NCBI RefSeq assembly: GCF_024166365.1
Contig: NC_064834.1
Location: 52,060,001-52,124,000 of the forward strand
DNA from: Elephas maximus indicus
Lineage: Eukaryota; Chordata; Mammalia; Proboscidea; Elephantidae
Reading direction: 5' to 3'
DNA length: 64,000 nucleotides
Of this stretch, positions 21,661 to 32,323 are shown in pieces. A model generated the notes under the pieces. It saw nothing but the letters and a program-made list of their open reading frames with translations, was not told where the DNA came from and did no database searches. How positions within the stretch are numbered: position 1 is the first letter of the stretch; the number at the start of each line of letters is the position of its first letter. Made by a program: the position numbers and the translations under genes.

Positions 21661-22465
21661 GGAGTGAGTCAATTCTGACTGGAGTCAATTCTGACTCAAG
21701 GAGATTACCAACCAGGGCTTCTTTTGTAGATAAATACCATCTTTTGATTTTGTATTACTGAACCATGCTCTGAGCCCAAATACGCCTATGTATGCGTATA
21801 ACTTCAAGTGTTTACCCTGTTAAATTTTAAACTGATCCTTAAGTACAGGGCTTTTGCAATTCATCCATTCTTGGGTTTGTTTCTGTGGTATTTCTTAATA
21901 CTGGCTTATCAGATGATGTACTCATACCCACCAATTTTGAGAGTCAAAGGGCAAGCCTGATGATAAGCACAAAGGAGTGTCCAGGAATTTTCTGTTCTCC
22001 CTGGTCTGATGGCTTTGTTTGCCTTGTTTTGAAGTGACATATACTTAATTCAGTTAGTTTATGAAATTATTATGTAGAATTCACATTTAACAAACAGCTT
22101 TGCAAAGCTGAATTTGGCACTTTCTATTTTGTTGACTCATTTGACTACCTGAAAAGTGTTTTTACAATCTAGTACAGTGTCTAGCCTCCTAAAATTTGGC
22201 AGGTTTTTCTTAAGCATTATACTTGGTGTTTGAAACTGAGATACACAGCCAAAGTGAGACAAGATTCAGAATGTTTTACCATGATGATTATTTAATACCC
22301 TTTTTCTTTCATTTTCTAATTATGTATTCAAAGTTTTGACTACTATGATTCCAACCTTCGGTCTGTATACTGTCAGTTTAATGAATGTTGAGTAGATTAG
22401 TGTAGAACTACATGCAGCCCATGAATGTGAAATCAAGTTATACTGTGTACAATAAGTATTCAATC
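21661..22465. other. Short SINE-tail remnant, then unique DNA
   Basis: GAGTCAATTCTGACT is duplicated near 21668-21705 and resembles the antisense 3' end of AfroSINE/RTE. The rest, to 22465, shows no recognised feature. Confidence 0.4.
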
Positions 22466-22518
22466 TTCATTTTATTCTTTCATTGAACATTTATTGAGTG
22501 CCTACTAAGGGGCAGAAG

Positions 22519-22629
22519 GAGCCCTGGTGGTGTATTGGTTAAGCGTTTGGCTGCTAACCAAAAGGTTGGCAGCTCGAATCCACCAGCTGCTCTGCAGGAG
22601 AGAGATGTGGTAGTCTGCTTCCATAAAGA
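22519..22629 (+). mobile_element. AfroSINE 5' half, fused to inverted RTE tail
   Basis: GGAGCCCTGGTGGTGTATTGG head, GGTTGGCAGCTCGAATCC B box, GAGAGATGTGGTAGTCTGC spacer, then at CATAAAGATT it changes directly into GTTGTTGTTGTGGTTAGG, an antisense RTE terminus. The SINE 3' half is missing. The 50 bases before it (ATTTATTGAGTGCCTACTAAGG) look like the start of a MIR. Confidence 0.85.
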
Positions 22630-22924
22630 TTGTTGTTGTTGTGGTTAGGTACCGCTAAGTTGGTTCTGATTCATAGCAACCCTAGGTACAGTAGAACAAA
22701 ACACTGCCTAATCCTGCGCCATCCTCACAATCATTGCTATGCTTCAGCCCATTGTTGCAGCCACTGTGTCAACCCATCTTGTCAAAGATATTCTTCTCTT
22801 TCACTGATCATCTACTTTACCAAGCATAATGTCCTTCTCCAGGGACTGGTATGTGAGACAAAGTCTCACCATCCTCCCTTCTAAGGAGTATTCTGGCTAT
22901 ACTTCTTCCAAGACAGATTTGTCT
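22630..22924 (-). mobile_element. RTE LINE 3' end, inverted
   Basis: Antisense copy of the RTE end: GTTAGGTACCGCTAAGTTGG, CCATTGTTGCAGCCACTGTG, CTCCAGGGACTGG and CTTCCAAGACAGATTTGTCT. It abuts the 5' region of the long sense RTE head to head. Confidence 0.85.
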
Positions 22925-23359
22925 TGTCCCAAAATGGGTTTTGGTACTAAGGGCAGGCAGGCAGTATTGTAGGTGCTAAGAATATATTCCTCATGTGTCT
23001 GTCAGTTTGCTGTACTGTGATGGCTTGCATGTTGCTGTGATGCTGGAAGATATGCCACCAGTATTTCAAATACCGGCAGAGTCACCCATGGTGGACAGGT
23101 TTCAGCTGATCTTCCAGACTGAGACAGACTAGGAAGAAGGACTTCGCAGCTTACTTCTGAAAAAATTAGCCTGTGAAAACCTTACGAATAGCAGCAGAAC
23201 ACTGTCTGATATAGGGCCGGAATATGAGCCCCTAAGGTTAGAAGGCACTCAAAATACAACTGGGGAAGAGCTGCCTCTTCAAAGTAGAGTCGACCTTAAT
23301 GACATGGATGGAGTAAAATTTTGGGGACCTTCATTTGTTGATGTGGCATGACTCAAAAT

Positions 23360-24120
23360 GAGAAGAATTAGCTGCAAACATCCATTAATAATAGGAACGT
23401 GGAATGTATGAACTATGAGTCTAGGAAAATTGGAAACCGTCAAAAATTAAATGGAACACAAAAACATTGATATCCTAGACATTAGTGAGCTAAAATGAAC
23501 TGGTATTAGCCATTTTGAATTTGACAATCATATACAGCAATGGGTTTGGGTTGATGGTCTACTATGCCAAGAATGACAAATTGAAGAGGAATGATATTGG
23601 ATTCATTGCCAAAAAGAACATTTCAAGATGTATCCTGAAAAACAATGCTGTCAGTGATAGGATAATATCCATACATGTACAAGGACAACCAGTTATTCAA
23701 ATTTATACACCAACCGCTAAGGCCAAAAATGAGCAAAATGAAGATTTTTACCCACTTCTGCAGTCCGAAATTGATCAAACATGCAGTCAAGATGCATTTA
23801 TAATTACTGGTGATTGGCATGAGAAAGCTGGTAACAAAAAAGAGGGTACAGTGGCTGAAAAATATGGCCTTAGTAATAGAAATGATGCTGGAGATTGAAT
23901 GATAGAATTTTGCAAGAACACCAAATTCTGCACTGTAAATATCTTCTTTCAACAACACAAATGGTGACTATACACATGGACCTTGCCAGATGGAATATAC
24001 AGGAATCAAATCGACTACATCTGTGTAAAGAGACGATGGAAAGGCTCAATATCATCAGCCAGAAAAATGCCAGGGGTTGACTGCGGAGCAGGCCATCAAT
24101 TGCTCATATGCCAAGTTCAA
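23360..24120 (+). pseudogene. RTE endonuclease domain remnant
   Basis: APE-type endonuclease that nicks target DNA for RTE insertion. Readable motifs: LIIGTWNV near 23383, GKLETVK, NIDILDISELK, then in the open piece 23515-23898 YTPTAKAKNEQNE and ITGDWHEKAG. Beyond a stop follow FFQQHKW, YRNQIDYIC near 24003 and PGVDCGAGHQLLI near 24072. Several in-frame stops (near 23408, 23447, 23495, 23896) break it. Confidence 0.8.
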
Positions 24121-24658
24121 GATGAAGCTGAAGAAAATTAAAACAAGTCTCTGAGAGCCAAAGGACGACCTTGAGTATATCCCACCTGAATTTAGAGACC
24201 ATCTCAAGAATAGATTTGACACATTGAACACTAATGACCGAAGACCAGACAAGTTGTAAAATAACATCAAGTACATCATACATGAAGAAAGCAAGAGGTT
24301 ATTGAAAAGACGGGAAAGAAAGAAAGACCAAAATGGATGTCAGAAGAGACTCTGAAGCTTGCCCTTGAACGTAGAATAGCGAAAGTGAAAGGAAGAAATG
24401 ATGAAGTAAGAGTGCTGAACAGAAGATTTCAAAGGGTGGCTTGAGAAGACAAAGCATTATAATGAAATGTGCAAAGACCTGAAGTTGGAAACTCAGGAGG
24501 AAAGAACACACTTGGCATTTCTCAAGCCGAAAGAGCTGAAGAAAAAATTCAAGCCTCGAGTTATAATACTGAAGAATTCTATGGGGAAAATATTAAACGA
24601 TGCAGGATGCATCAAAAGAAGGTGGAAGGAATACACAGAGTCGCTGTAACAAAAAGAA

Positions 24659-25900
24659 TTGGTCAACATTCAACCATTTCAAGAGGTAGCATATGATCAA
24701 GAGCTGACAGTACTGAAGGAAAAAACCCAAGCTGCACTGAAGGCATTGGCAAAAAACAAGTCTCCAGGAATTGACGGAATAACAACTGAGATGTTTCAAC
24801 AAACGGATGCAACTCTGGAAGCGCTCACTTGTCTCTGCCAAGAAATTTGGAAGACAGCTACCTGGCCAACCGACTGGAAGAGATCCATATTTGTGCCCAT
24901 TCCAAAGAAAGATGAGCCGACAGAATGCAGAAATTATTGAACAATATCATTAATATCACACACAAGCAAAATTTTGCTGAAGATCATTCAAAAGCGTTGC
25001 AGCAGTACATCAGCAGGGAACTGCCAGAAATTCAAGCTGGATTCAGAAGAGGATGTGGAACAAGGGATATCATTGCTGATGTCAGATGGATCTTGGCTGA
25101 AAGCAGAGGGTAACAGAAAGGTGTTTACCTGTGTTTTATTGACTATGCAAAGGCATTCAACTGTGTGGATCATAACGAATTATGGATAACATTGTGAAAA
25201 ATGGGAATTCCAGAACACTTAATTGCACACATGAGGAACCTGTACATAGACCAAGAGGCAGTCATTTGAACAGAACGAGGGAATACTACATGGTTTAAAA
25301 TCAGGAAAGGTGTGCATCGGGGTTGTATCCTTTCACCGTACTTATTCAATCTGTATGCTGAGCAAATAATCCAAGAAGCTGGACTATATGAAGAAGAATG
25401 GGGCATCAGGATTGGAGGAAGACTCATTAACAACCTGCAATATGCAGATGACGTGGCCTTGCTTGCTGAAAGTGAAGAGGACTTGAAGCATTTACTGATG
25501 AAGATCAAAGACTACAGCTTTCAATATGGATTACACCTCAACATGAAGAAAACAAAAATCCTCACAACTGGACCAGTAAGCAACATCACGATAAACAGAT
25601 AAAAGATTGAAGTCGTCAAGGATTTCATTTTACTCATATACATAATGAATGCCCATGGAAGCGGCAGTCAAGAAAGCAAAAGATGCATTGCATTGGGCAA
25701 ATCTGCTGCAAAAGACCTCTTTAAAGTGTTAAAAAGCAAAGAAGTCACTTTAAAGTGTTAAAAGGCAAAGACTGAGGTGCAGCTGACTCAAGCCATGGTG
25801 TTTTCAATCGTCTCATATGCATGTGAAAGCTGGACAATGAATAAAGAAGACCGAAGAAGAACTGATGCCTTTGAATTACAGTGTTGGTGAAGCAGCATAT
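24659..25900 (+). pseudogene. RTE reverse transcriptase remnant
   Basis: RT motifs in order: KNKSPGIDGI near 24754, WPTDWKRSIFVPIPKKDE near 24863, then across frame changes FRRGCGTRDIIADVRWI near 25042, DYAKAFN-like near 25140, GCILSPYLFNLYAEQI near 25321 and the catalytic YADDVALLAESEEDL near 25440, followed by MKKTKILTTGPV. At least three frameshifts or stops lie between motifs. The C-terminal part ends near the ESWTMNKEDRRRTDAFEL region. Confidence 0.85.
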
Positions 25901-25929
25901 TGAATATACTGTGGACTGCCAGAAGAATG

Positions 25930-26119
25930 GGAAACCCTGGTGGTGTAGGGGTTAAGCGCTACAGCTGCTAACCAAGAGGTCGGCGGTTCAAATCTGCCAG
26001 GCGCTCCTTGGAAACTCTTGGAAACTCTATCGGGCAGTTGTACCCTGTCCTATAGGGTTGCTATGAGTCGGAATCGACTCGACGGCACTGGGTTTGGTTT
26101 ATTTATTTATTTATTTTTG
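25930..26119 (+). mobile_element. AfroSINE nested in RTE, 12-bp TSD
   Basis: AAACCCTGGTGGTGTAGGGG head, GTCGGCGGTTCAAATCTGCC, a duplicated CTTGGAAACTC, GTCGGAATCGACTCGACGGC end and a (TTTA)n tail. The duplication GCCAGAAGAATG is at 25918-25929 and 26120-26131. The RTE copy at 56.99 kb shows the uninterrupted site. Confidence 0.95.
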
Positions 26120-26504
26120 GCCAGAAGAATGAACAAATCTGTCTTCAAAGAAATGTATCCAGGATGCTCCTCAGAAGCAAGGTTGGTGAGACTTCCTCTC
26201 ACATACTTTGGACATGCTATCAGGCAAGACCAGTCCCTGGAGAAGGACTTCATGCTTGGTGAAGTAGAGGGTCAGTAAAAAAGAGGAAGACCCTCAATGA
26301 GATGGATTGACACAGTGGTTGGAACAATGGGCACAAGCATAGCAATGATTGTGAGGATGGTGCAGGACTGGGCAGTGTTTTGTTGTACATAGGGTCACTA
26401 TGTGTCAGAACCTAACAACAACAACAAAAATATATTAGTGAACCAAACAGACCAAAGTTCCTGTCCCCGTAGAGAATGCATGTTAGAGGAGTTTACATTC
26501 ATTG

Positions 26505-26702
26505 AGCCAAAAACCAAACCCACTGCTGTGGAGTCCAACTCATAGCAACCCTATAGGACAGAGGAGACTGCCCCACAGGGTTTCCAAGGCTGTAAATCTT
26601 TACAGAAGCAGACTGCCATATCTTTTTCCTGAGGAGGGGCTGGTGTTTTCAAACTGCCTACCTTTTGGTTAGTGGCTGAGCGCTTTAGCTACTGTGTCAC
26701 CA
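26505..26702 (-). mobile_element. AfroSINE, long form
   Basis: Antisense AAACCAAACCCACTGCTGTGG, GACTGCCCCACAGGG, spacer CAGACTGCCATATCTTTTTCC, TTTTCAAACTGCCTACC and a diverged head (GTGTCACCAAAAG). Confidence 0.88.
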
Positions 26703-26879
26703 AAAGTGGAGGTCATTTTCCAAATTGATTATTTGATATTTTTGGTTAAATGGGGAGTCATTTAGCTAAACATCTCAAATAATCAATTTTGAGAATGAAT
26801 TCCACTTTCACGGGGGAAGGGAAGCAAATGGCAAAAATCTCAACTCATTTGAAATTGCAGCACGATGTATTATTAAAAG

Positions 26880-27015
26880 GGACACTGGATTTGCAATCAG
26901 GAGACACGGATTGTAGTCTTAGCCATACTAATCCTCTGTCTTATTTTCTTCTCAACTGTTAAATGATGGCACTGAATTTCAAAATCTCAAAAGTCCCTTA
27001 TGGATTAAATAGTCT
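26880..27015 (-). repeat. MIR fragment
   Basis: CACTGGATTTGCAATCAGGAG, ACACGGATTGTAGTC and CTCAACTGTTAAATGATGGC fit an antisense MIR. Confidence 0.45.
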
Positions 27016-27705
27016 ATTATTCTATGATGTCCACCAGGCATTTACTTAATGAATTAAGGTAAATGTACATACAGTAAAATGTACAGATCCTAGGCATTCA
27101 CTTTTTAAAAGTAAGGAAACACTCAGAGTCTAAACCTAAACTCCCAGGCCTTCTATGGCTACAGTACAGAATTACGTATCACGTTCACAGTCATGGTCCT
27201 GAGGCACTGCAGGATGCTTAATCAGTAAGGTAAGATTTAATTATGTACATTAGACTACTTACTAAAGCAAGAAAATGGGCTGAGGCAATTTAGAGAGATT
27301 TTTATTAAGTGTTGAAATAAAAAAAAGGCTTCTCATTACCCAACAGTTAATTGGAAACTCAATTAACCTGGATATTCTATTCCCATATTTTACTGTATGT
27401 AGACTTATTTATTCTTCTTTACAACCCTGACCAAATCATTGATCCACACCCCAGCCATTTCACATTTATCCCACTAGCATCAATGGATTATTTCTTCCCC
27501 AACCAACACAGAAAAAATGATGCCATCAAAGCAATCACTTCAGAGACAGAAAAAAAAAAAAATCATTTAAAGAAGAAATAGGTATAAGTAAAATGATAAG
27601 AGTCTGAGTTTTGCTTTAAAATACTTCAGATTTATTATTTCATGTATATGAGCAATTAAAAACAAGGAGAAAATCTATTTTCCAAATATGCTTTTGTTTC
27701 AGTGA
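27016..27705. other. Unassigned DNA
   Basis: No gene or repeat recognised; an A-run lies at 27550-27562. Confidence 0.3.
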
Positions 27706-27708
27706 ATC

Positions 27709-27810
27709 TTGTTGTTGTGTGCCATTGAGTCGATTCTGACTCATAGTGACCCTATAGGGCAGAGCAGAAGTGTCCCATAGGGTTTCCTCGGCTGTAATCT
27801 TTACTGGAGC
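27709..27810 (-). mobile_element. AfroSINE/RTE 3' end fragment
   Basis: Antisense CTTGTTGTTGTGTGCCATTGAG, GATTCTGACTCATAGTGACC and TCCCATAGGGTTTCC, ending in the spacer. The tRNA head is missing. The GTTGTTGT left end is RTE-like rather than the usual SINE tail. Confidence 0.75.
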
Positions 27811-27831
27811 ATTACCTCCTGTTTTATTCAC

Positions 27832-27998
27832 TGGAAACCCTGGTGGTGCAGTGGTTAAGTGCTACGGCTGCTAACCGAAAGGTCAGCAGTTGGAATCCAC
27901 CAGGCACTTCTTGGAAAGTCTGTGGGGCAGTTCTACTCTGTCCTATAGGGCCACTATGAGTTGGACTTGACTGACGGCAATGGGTTGTTTTTTTTTTT
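27832..27998 (+). mobile_element. AfroSINE, short form
   Basis: AAACCCTGGTGGTGCAGTGG head, AAAGGTCAGCAGTTGGAATCC, GGACTTGACTGACGGCAATGGG end and a T run. Confidence 0.92.
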
Positions 27999-28023
27999 TT
28001 TAATCCACTATACCTAAGAAGTT

Positions 28024-28235
28024 AAGGAGCTCTGGTGGCACAGTGATTAAGCGCTCAGCTGCTAACCAAAAGGTCGGCAGTGTGAACCCACCAGCTGCTC
28101 TGTGGGAGAAAGATGTCACAGTCTGCTTTCATAAAGATTTACAGCCTTGGAAACCCTGTGGGGCAGTTCTGCTCTGTTCTGTAGGGTTGCTAGGAGTCGG
28201 AATCCACCGAGGTCAACAGGTTTGGGTTTTCCGGT
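28024..28235 (+). mobile_element. AfroSINE, long form
   Basis: AGGAGCTCTGGTGGCACAG head, AAAGGTCGGCAGTGTG, GAGAAAGATGTCACAGTCTGC spacer, GAGTCGGAATCCACC end and a T/G tail. AAGAAG occurs on both sides (near 28017 and 28247). Confidence 0.92.
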
Positions 28236-28249
28236 TTGTTTTGTTTAAG

Positions 28250-29235
28250 AAGCCAAAGCTAAAGCAGAATTCCTTGAAATCTTAGTGAACACTTAAACTA
28301 GTTCAACTCTACAAAACAATAAAACAAGGTTAAAAAATGATTAAGTATTCAATTGTAGTATTCAGGGTTTATTTTAAGCTGTGTCTACTGTATCGAATCT
28401 GTAGACGCATTCAACAATACGAACTCATTCCAAAATTACAATTTTCTTTCACAGGATACCCCTCTTAACATTCATTTGTATTTCAATCAACAAGAAAATC
28501 TTATTTCTTCCTATTTTGGCCGTGAATATCTCCCCCGAAGTTCTTCTTATCCACAATATCATTTCCATTTTATGAAAAAACTAGACCCCAGCATCCTTCC
28601 TTCATGTCACCTTTGATTAGATCTTCTCTTCCATTTTCCTTCTTTCAGCTATCACCTTTCATTGGTCAGTCAGGGCAATCTTTCAGAGACATTTTTTATT
28701 CTTTCTCTCCCTCTTCACTACTACTCATTCTTTTAAAACACCTTTGCTCATTATTCAACCTAAATATTTGTACTGAGCAAGTAGTGCATGCCCAACAGTG
28801 CGGGAAAGGTGCACACAAGGATACAAGGTATAAGGGATATAAGAGACCTGGGTTTGAAGTCAGCAGCCAAAGGGCTTACTCTAGTTAGGGAGACAGCAAA
28901 CAGATCAGGGAAAACAAAACAATGAGGGAACCATTAGACTAGACCATGTGCTTCTGGCTACCGTTGTAACTGGAGTTCAGAAAACCAAGCAGCTAGAAGA
29001 GTCAAAGCAGAGAAACAAAGCCAAACAACCATCAACCAGGAAATCTTATGCAAATCTATAGAGGTGTACACACTTCTCAGTGCTACCTTCTAACTTTGGG
29101 GCCTAAGCGCAGGTATCAGGAAATAATGAGAGGAAGCAACCAGGTCAATTGGTGGATTTATGTAAACTTTAATACATCTTCCTTCTAGCCCTATTGATCA
29201 TGTAAGCACGATTAGGTCATTGAAAAAGGTAACCA
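28250..29235. other. Unique DNA
   Basis: No gene, RNA or recognisable repeat. Short open frames here have no coding features. Confidence 0.35.
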
Positions 29236-29239
29236 GTAA

Positions 29240-29443
29240 CCCAGTTGCGGTTGAGTTGATTCCAACTCATGGTGACCCCATGTGTGCCAGATTCGAACTG
29301 TGCTCTATAGTTTTCAATGGCTAATTTTTTGGAAATAGACTGCCAAAGCCTTTCTTCTGCATCACCCTAGGGTGGACTAGAACCTACAACCTTTTGGTCA
29401 GCAGTTCGGTGCGTGTTAACCATTTGCACCACCCAGGGACTCC
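29240..29443 (-). mobile_element. AfroSINE variant (AAGCAGATC-type)
   Basis: Antisense AGTTGCGGTTGAGTTGATTCC, CATGTGTGCCAGATTCGAAC, GGAAATAGACTGCC, CTAGGGTGGACTAGAACC, CTTTTGGTCAGCAG and TTTGCACCACCCAGGGACTCC. The right end (GGGACTCC) is the variant head. Confidence 0.88.
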
Positions 29444-29477
29444 TTTGATAAGGTACCCAGGTATAAATATCAGAAAA

Positions 29478-29526
29478 CTGTGTATGTGTGTGTATGTGGT
29501 GTCTGTGTGTGTGTGAGAGAGAGAGT
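29478..29526. repeat. (TG)n / (GA)n microsatellite
   Basis: Interrupted TGTGTATGTG runs followed by GAGAGAGAGAG. Confidence 0.9.
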
Positions 29527-29995
29527 TAGCCAGGTGGGAATAGATCAAAGGTGCATAATCAGAACAACAATACAGTGACCCAACCCCACTCCACCAACAT
29601 AAACCTCTGTCATTGGGTAGAAATATCACTAGACAAGAGGCCTGCCATATCCATTAATGTCTGATTCGTGTACCACAAGGAGAAAAACTTTTTCCAAAAC
29701 ATACCTGACAATAGGTACTACCCCTGGTAGACGTGTTTATAAAGCCACACAGTGACTTGGGAACCGTCATAGTCTTAGTCTTAACAAGACTGTCAGTTTA
29801 TTCCAGTTTCACAACGCAGGTTTTTGATTTCCGATCTGGTAGAGACGCTCCACACCATGCCTTCTCTCAAGGGATATTACTGAGATCATCCTTGCAGCTA
29901 CAGCGAAGACGCTTTCTCACCTGAAAACGTGATGAAGTGGTGCCCTCTGCAGGACAAACTGAACTGGTAACTGCAGTCCAGTGATCTATTAGGAC
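29527..29995. other. Unassigned DNA
   Basis: Slightly CpG-richer than its surroundings at 29740-29950; no gene or repeat recognised. Confidence 0.3.
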
Positions 29996-29998
29996 CTT

Positions 29999-30350
29999 AT
30001 ACTGCCGAAAGGACAAACCACTCCGTCTTGGAAAAAGTACAGCCAGGATGCTCCTTAGAAGCGAGGACGGCGAGAGTTTGTCTTACGTACTTTGGCCATG
30101 TTATCAGGAGGAACCAGTCCCTGGAGAAGGATATCATCCTTCGTAAACTAGAGGGTCAGCGAAAAAGGGGAGGACCCTTCAACAACGAGCGGGGTTAACA
30201 CAGTGGCTGCAACAATGGGTTCAAACATAGCAACGGTTGTGAGGATGGCACAGGACCGGGCAGCGTTTCGTTCTGTTGTACACAGATTCGCTATGAATTG
30301 GAACCAACTCAATGGCCTTTTTTTTTTTTTTCCAATGGCAGCTAACAACA
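29999..30350 (+). mobile_element. RTE LINE 3' fragment
   Basis: ACTGCCGAAAGGACAAACC, AAGTACAGCCAGGATGCTCC, GTACTTTGGCCATGTTATCAGG, GACCCTTCAACAACG and CACAGGACCGGGCAGCG, ending AGCTAACAACACAA. It keeps more CpG than the other RTE copies. It is interrupted by a T run at 30317-30332. Confidence 0.88.
30317..30332 (-). mobile_element. Solitary poly(A) insertion (poly-T on +) with short TSD
   Basis: A 14-T run with one C at each end, flanked by CAATGGC at 30310-30316 and 30333-30339, inside an RTE tail. It fits retrotransposition of little more than an A-tail. Confidence 0.5.
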
Positions 30351-30435
30351 CAATCCTTCCCTTCGTAGCATTATATTTTTTGTCTCCACAATGCGGCGCT
30401 GCTGTTCTAAGCGTCATTTTTCAGCCAGCTTAGGC

Positions 30436-30450
30436 TTTTTTTTTTTTTTT
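30436..30450 (-). mobile_element. Second poly-T insertion with direct repeats
   Basis: About 15 T between TTAGGCT (30430-30436) and TTAGGCT (30449-30455). The T run makes the exact duplication ambiguous (AGGCT at least). Confidence 0.4.
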
Positions 30451-30459
30451 AGGCTAAGA

Positions 30460-31365
30460 GGGGCTTGGTGAGTTGAGTTCCGTAAGGGCACAGATGTGTA
30501 GAGGCAGGGAGCAAGAAAACAGGGAGTGATGCTTTTATACAACCAAATACAACTGGAAATTGCATGCCCTAGATATTTTCTTTACTTTTTTGAAATTAAA
30601 ACGCATTTTGAAACAATTTGTTCACAAATAAAATTTGACTTGCTCAGTGTTACTTAATCAGTAGTAGAGCTGGGCCCACAGTGTTACTGTGAATACCCTG
30701 TTTACCATGCCATGTGTTAGCCTCATGAGTAGAACTCAATAGTTTCCTTCTGCTTTAGTGCAAGACTGAACCGCATACCCAATTGGGCAAAAAGGAAAAA
30801 CAGCATTGTGAAATCCCGACTCTGAATGTTACTTTAGTTTTGACTACTGCCTCAAACAGAATTTTCTTAAAGCAAAGCAGCCTAGAGTTCACCCAGGAGT
30901 CCTTTGCCTAGTGGTTCTGAGTGCCAAGATCACTCACTCTGCAGGGAAATACCATCAATTATTTTGTGATGGACCTAACACTATTTAAATGTTTATTTTC
31001 AAAACACCTAGAAGCACTTCACAGTTTATACCCTTCCTGAGAGAATTATCCACCTGGCAATGGTGGTCAAAAAGAGGAACTATCAGACTGTATTAGTCTT
31101 TAGAGATGTCCCAAATATATCGTTCAGCAGAAAAACCAAACTGCAGGGGAAAACGCATATAGTAAAATTATAGAAAAATACATATATAGTAAAAAGATAG
31201 AAAAGTACCTGGAAGGATTTATAGCTAACTCTTTATAGTGAATATCTCTGGGGAATGAAATTGGGAGAGGAGAATGTTTCTTTTTTATTTATATACTTCT
31301 GAATTTTCAAAAAAGCAACCAGCATATGTAATTTTTATGCATTTTGTTTTAAAAGTTACATGCAG
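30460..31365. other. Unassigned DNA, possibly old repeat
   Basis: The 31120-31330 part (GAAAAATACATATATAG, GTACCTGGAAGGATTTATAGC, GTGAATATCTCTGGGGAATG) resembles an old dispersed repeat but is not assigned. No coding signal. Confidence 0.3.
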
Positions 31366-31964
31366 ATCTCAGGTTCATGGCAGTGATGATGGCACGGTTA
31401 TTTCATCTCTCCAAATCCCAACACTGAGAGAACAACTAGACAGCAAAACCAAAATCCCTGGACCACGTTTTGCGAAATTAGGTGGCAGGGTACCACCGTG
31501 AGCCTCATATACAATCCAAACAAGCAGGTGAAAACAAATTGCCAACAGCCCCAGGAACTGCGTGATTCCAGCATCTGTGTGGGAGAACGCAGAGGAAGCA
31601 GCAGGCATCTGACAGACCCCAAACTGGAAAATCCCAACACAGCCAACATGAAAATGAGGCAGGTCAAACTGAGAACGGGAGGTACAACTGCAGGGATTTT
31701 GCTTAATCCTATTAGTGAGTGAGTACCCGAGGCCCATGGTAAAATCTGAAGAAGTCAGAGTAATCCAGCCTCTACAAACTCTTGAAACTAACTAACCAGG
31801 GCTCCATTCCAGGACATGGCCATACACTAAGGAAAAACTTCTGGGAGCAGAATCAAAATTAAGCAGGGTAGGGATAATAAGGTCAAGCAGAAAGAAGGTC
31901 CAGATAAAGGGGGGAAAGAACAAAGTCAGGAGGTCTCAGAAAGTTACCATATTTTTTCTATGTT

Positions 31965-32146
31965 TAAATTAAAATATATATATTCTTGTGGTGAAAATAT
32001 ATAACCAAAACATTTGCAAATACAACTTCCACATTTATAATTTAATGACATTATTCACATTTTTCATGTTGTGCTACCATTGTCACCTTTTCTCCAAAAT
32101 ATTGTCACCATAGTTGTAAACACTACACTCCTGTCTCCTAAAAGTT
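31965..32146 (-). repeat. L1 3'-UTR-type fragment, antisense
   Basis: GTGGTGAAAATATATAACC, CAACTTCCACATTTATAATTTAATG and CATGTTGTGCTACCATTGTCACC parallel the sequence at 53755-53880 and the general antisense L1 3' UTR layout. Confidence 0.5.
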
Positions 32147-32157
32147 CATGAAAACCA

Positions 32158-32323
32158 ACCACTAAACCCACTGCCGTCGAGTTGATTCTGACTCACAGCG
32201 ACCCTATAGGACAGAGTAGAGCTGCCCCATAGAGCTTCCAAGGAGCACCTGGCAGATCTGAACTGCCGATCTTTTTGGTTAGCAGCCGTAGGTAGCACTT
32301 AACCACTACGCCACCAGGTTTCC
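32158..32323 (-). mobile_element. AfroSINE, short form, with 11-bp TSD
   Basis: Antisense AAACCCACTGCCGTCGAGTTG, GACAGAGTAGAGCTGCCCC, GCAGATCTGAACTGCCG and CTACGCCACCAGGTTTCC. The perfect duplication TCATGAAAACC is at 32147-32157 and 32324-32334. Confidence 0.94.

Larger units (their letters stand above)
22925..26422 (+). mobile_element. RTE (BovB-like) LINE, longest copy
   Basis: Order: presumed 5' UTR (22925-23360), endonuclease domain (23360-24120), linker, reverse transcriptase (about 24660-25600), C-terminal region and a tail ending in CCTAACAACAACAAC (near 26415). About 3.3 kb excluding the nested AfroSINE. Numerous stops and frameshifts make it inactive. The family assignment rests on EN and RT motifs and the (AAC)n end. 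The exact 5' boundary is uncertain. Confidence 0.88.

Noticed and set aside
29048..29055. ATGCAAAT octamer
   Set aside because: An isolated 8-mer with no neighbouring promoter signals; expected by chance in 64 kb of AT-rich DNA.
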